From NCBI RefSeq assembly GCF_003096275.1, contig NZ_QENQ01000001.1, forward strand, positions 186,001 through 250,000: 64,000 nt of DNA. The letters are read 5' to 3'. Shown here one piece after another: positions 63,011 through 64,000 of the stretch (the first letter of the stretch is position 1; each line of letters opens with the position of its first letter). Under the pieces are notes generated by a model that saw only the letters and a list, made by a program, of their open reading frames with translations, was not told the origin of the DNA and did no database searches. The DNA comes from Sphingomonas pokkalii. Its GTDB lineage: Bacteria; Pseudomonadota; Alphaproteobacteria; Sphingomonadales; Sphingomonadaceae. The position numbers and the translations under genes were made by a program.

Positions 63011-63460
63011 TCAGCGGCGGTCGCGGAAGAAGTCCCGGAGCAACAGCGCGGCCTCGCGCTCGCCGATCCCCGGATAGACCTCGGGGCGGTGGTGGCAGGT
63101 GGGCTGGCCGAACAGTCGAGGCCCGTGTTCGACGGCACCGCCCTTGGGATCGCCGGCACCGTAATAGAGCCTGGCGATCCGGGCATGGGCGATCGCGCCT
63201 GCGCACATCGCACATGGCTCGAGCGTCACCCAAAGGTCGCAATCCTCCAGTCGATCGCGGCCCAGCGCCTTCGCCGCCGCGCGAATCGCGCGCATTTCGG
63301 CATGGGCGCTGGGATCGTGCAGTCGCCGCGGCGCGTTGCCCGCCACCGCAACGATTATCGCATGGCGTACCACGACGGCGCCAACCGGAACCTCGCCTTC
63401 GGCAGCAGCCTGCGCGGCAGCATCGAGCGCGGCACGCATGGCGGGGGGGAGCGGGAACAT
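63011..63460 (-). CDS. tadA: tRNA adenosine deaminase
   Basis: 149 residues. Zinc deaminase motif H53-A-E55 (SAHAEMRAI) and P82-C83-x2-C86 (LEPCAMC). It converts the wobble adenosine of tRNA-Arg to inosine and is essential. Start at 63460. Upstream two small membrane protein genes lie on the same strand. Confidence 0.95.
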   Translation of the reverse strand: MFPLPPAMRAALDAAAQAAAEGEVPVGAVVVRHAIIVAVAGNAPRRLHDPSAHAEMRAIRAAAKALGRDRLEDCDLWVTLEPCAMCAGAIAHARIARLYYGAGDPKGGAVEHGPRLFGQPTCHHRPEVYPGIGEREAALLLRDFFRDRR

Positions 63461-63469
63461 CGCACCCGC

Positions 63470-63649
63470 TTAGCCGCCCGGCGCGGGATGGAATAGTCGC
63501 CACAGCGCATAGCCGGAGCCGGGCAGGAACCCCAATGCCGTCAATCCACAGGCGATGCCGAAGGCCCGGCCCGGTCCCTCCGCCAGATAGACGCCGAGCG
63601 GCGGCAGCAGGGCCGCGGCGGCGATCCGGCCGGTAGGTGGCGGCGTCAC
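63470..63649 (-). CDS. YqaE/Pmp3-like small membrane protein
   Basis: 59 residues from a GTG start (63649): RIAAAALLPPLGVYLAEGPG and LTALGFLPGSGYALW fit the two-helix Pmp3/YqaE family, which affects membrane potential under stress. The GTG overlaps the stop of the next gene (GTGA). Start codon inferred. Confidence 0.65.
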   Translation of the reverse strand: MTPPPTGRIAAAALLPPLGVYLAEGPGRAFGIACGLTALGFLPGSGYALWRLFHPAPGG

Positions 63650-63897
63650 TGTGCAGGCGAGGGCGCGGGCGCCGGCGCCTTCTTCACGTCGATCGTCGGC
63701 ACCGAAACGCGCTTTTCCTTCATTTCGACGGTCGGCACGCGCACGGTGCTGTTCGATTCGCCCACTGTTACCGATCCGGTCTCGGCCGAAACCGTCGGCA
63801 ACTTGCCGCCGCGAACATCGAGATTGATAAAACCCAGCGCAATCAGCACCACGGCAATCAGCACGAGAATGCCCAACAGCCCCAATATTGCGCGCAT
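63646..63897 (-). CDS. small membrane-anchored hypothetical protein
   Basis: 83 residues: one N-terminal membrane helix (LLGILVLIAVVLIALGFIN) then a polar tail with repeated TVEM/TIDVKK. No family recognised. It overlaps the Pmp3-like gene by 4 bp. Confidence 0.65.
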   Translation of the reverse strand: MRAILGLLGILVLIAVVLIALGFINLDVRGGKLPTVSAETGSVTVGESNSTVRVPTVEMKEKRVSVPTIDVKKAPAPAPSPAQ

Positions 63898-63926
63898 GAC
63901 CCGTATCTCCTAATCGTTTCACCTGC

Positions 63927-64000
63927 CTAACGCCTTGCGCCCCGCGCGAGTTGCGCCCGGATCGCGGTGAATCGGTTGACGGCGGCCCGCTTTGCCGCTA
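63927..64000 (-). CDS. possible C-terminus of a gene entering from the right
   Basis: Reading leftward there is an open frame ending at a TAG at 63929-63927, giving AAKRAAVNRFTAIRAQLARG near the end. The frame is too short to identify. It may be a shadow rather than a gene. Confidence 0.2.
   Translation of the reverse strand, partial: AAKRAAVNRFTAIRAQLARGARR

Overview
The window is high-GC chromosomal DNA with the gene content of a sphingomonad alphaproteobacterium (Sphingomonas or a close relative). Pointers are the plsX-fabH-ihfA-merR block, two-piece cobalamin-dependent methionine synthase, several large TonB-dependent receptors, protocatechuate 4,5-cleavage chemistry (a LigC-type dehydrogenase), and small alphaproteobacterial families (DUF4169, DUF2093, DUF2171). 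No phage, transposase, integrase, CRISPR array, tRNA or rRNA gene was seen. Genus-level placement is inference from gene content only.

Region 1 (1-6.1 kb) handles lignin-type aromatics: the end of a ligC-like gene, an AraC regulator divergent from pobA (4-hydroxybenzoate hydroxylase) with an aldo/keto reductase behind it, and a vanA-vanR operon for vanillate demethylation. The vanA promoter carries the palindrome ATTGGATCCAAT, which matches the known VanR operator. Region 2 (6.2-9 kb) has a DUF5672 protein, a PhyH dioxygenase, ssb and a DUF4169 gene. Region 3 (9-21.4 kb) is housekeeping: a DinG/XPD-like helicase, SixA-like phosphatase, merR, ihfA, fabH, plsX, rpmF, MAPEG, a metallo-beta-lactamase-fold hydrolase, fused pabBC, an aspartate aminotransferase, exported msrA and a secreted esterase. 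Region 4 (21.4-27.5 kb) has a large orphan sensor kinase, a dienelactone hydrolase-NUDIX-DUF2721 operon and an AraC/GyrI-like regulator.

Region 5 (27.5-33.7 kb) is the ribonucleotide reductase locus. nrdA and nrdB are separated by about 1.9 kb holding small genes and REP-like repeats, and neither subunit has an ATP-cone. Region 6 (33.7-39.6 kb) is a methionine/one-carbon operon read leftward: ArsR-methyltransferase fusion, metF, metH homocysteine domain, metH folate/B12 domains. A perfect 24-bp palindrome sits in its promoter, and two repeats of one family bracket the first metH gene. Region 7 (39.6-46.3 kb) holds a small lipoprotein, an aldo/keto reductase, a TonB-dependent receptor and clpB with a sigma-32-like promoter.

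Region 8 (46.3-55.7 kb) pairs a TPR-sulfotransferase with a 1047-residue TonB-dependent receptor in AT-richer DNA, divergent from a second, related receptor. This is the least understood part of the window. Region 9 (55.7-64 kb) has an M23 peptidase, DUF2093, xseA and purD with overlapping divergent start codons, a YbjN protein, a helix-hairpin-helix membrane protein, a CorC/HlyC-type transporter, tadA and small membrane proteins.
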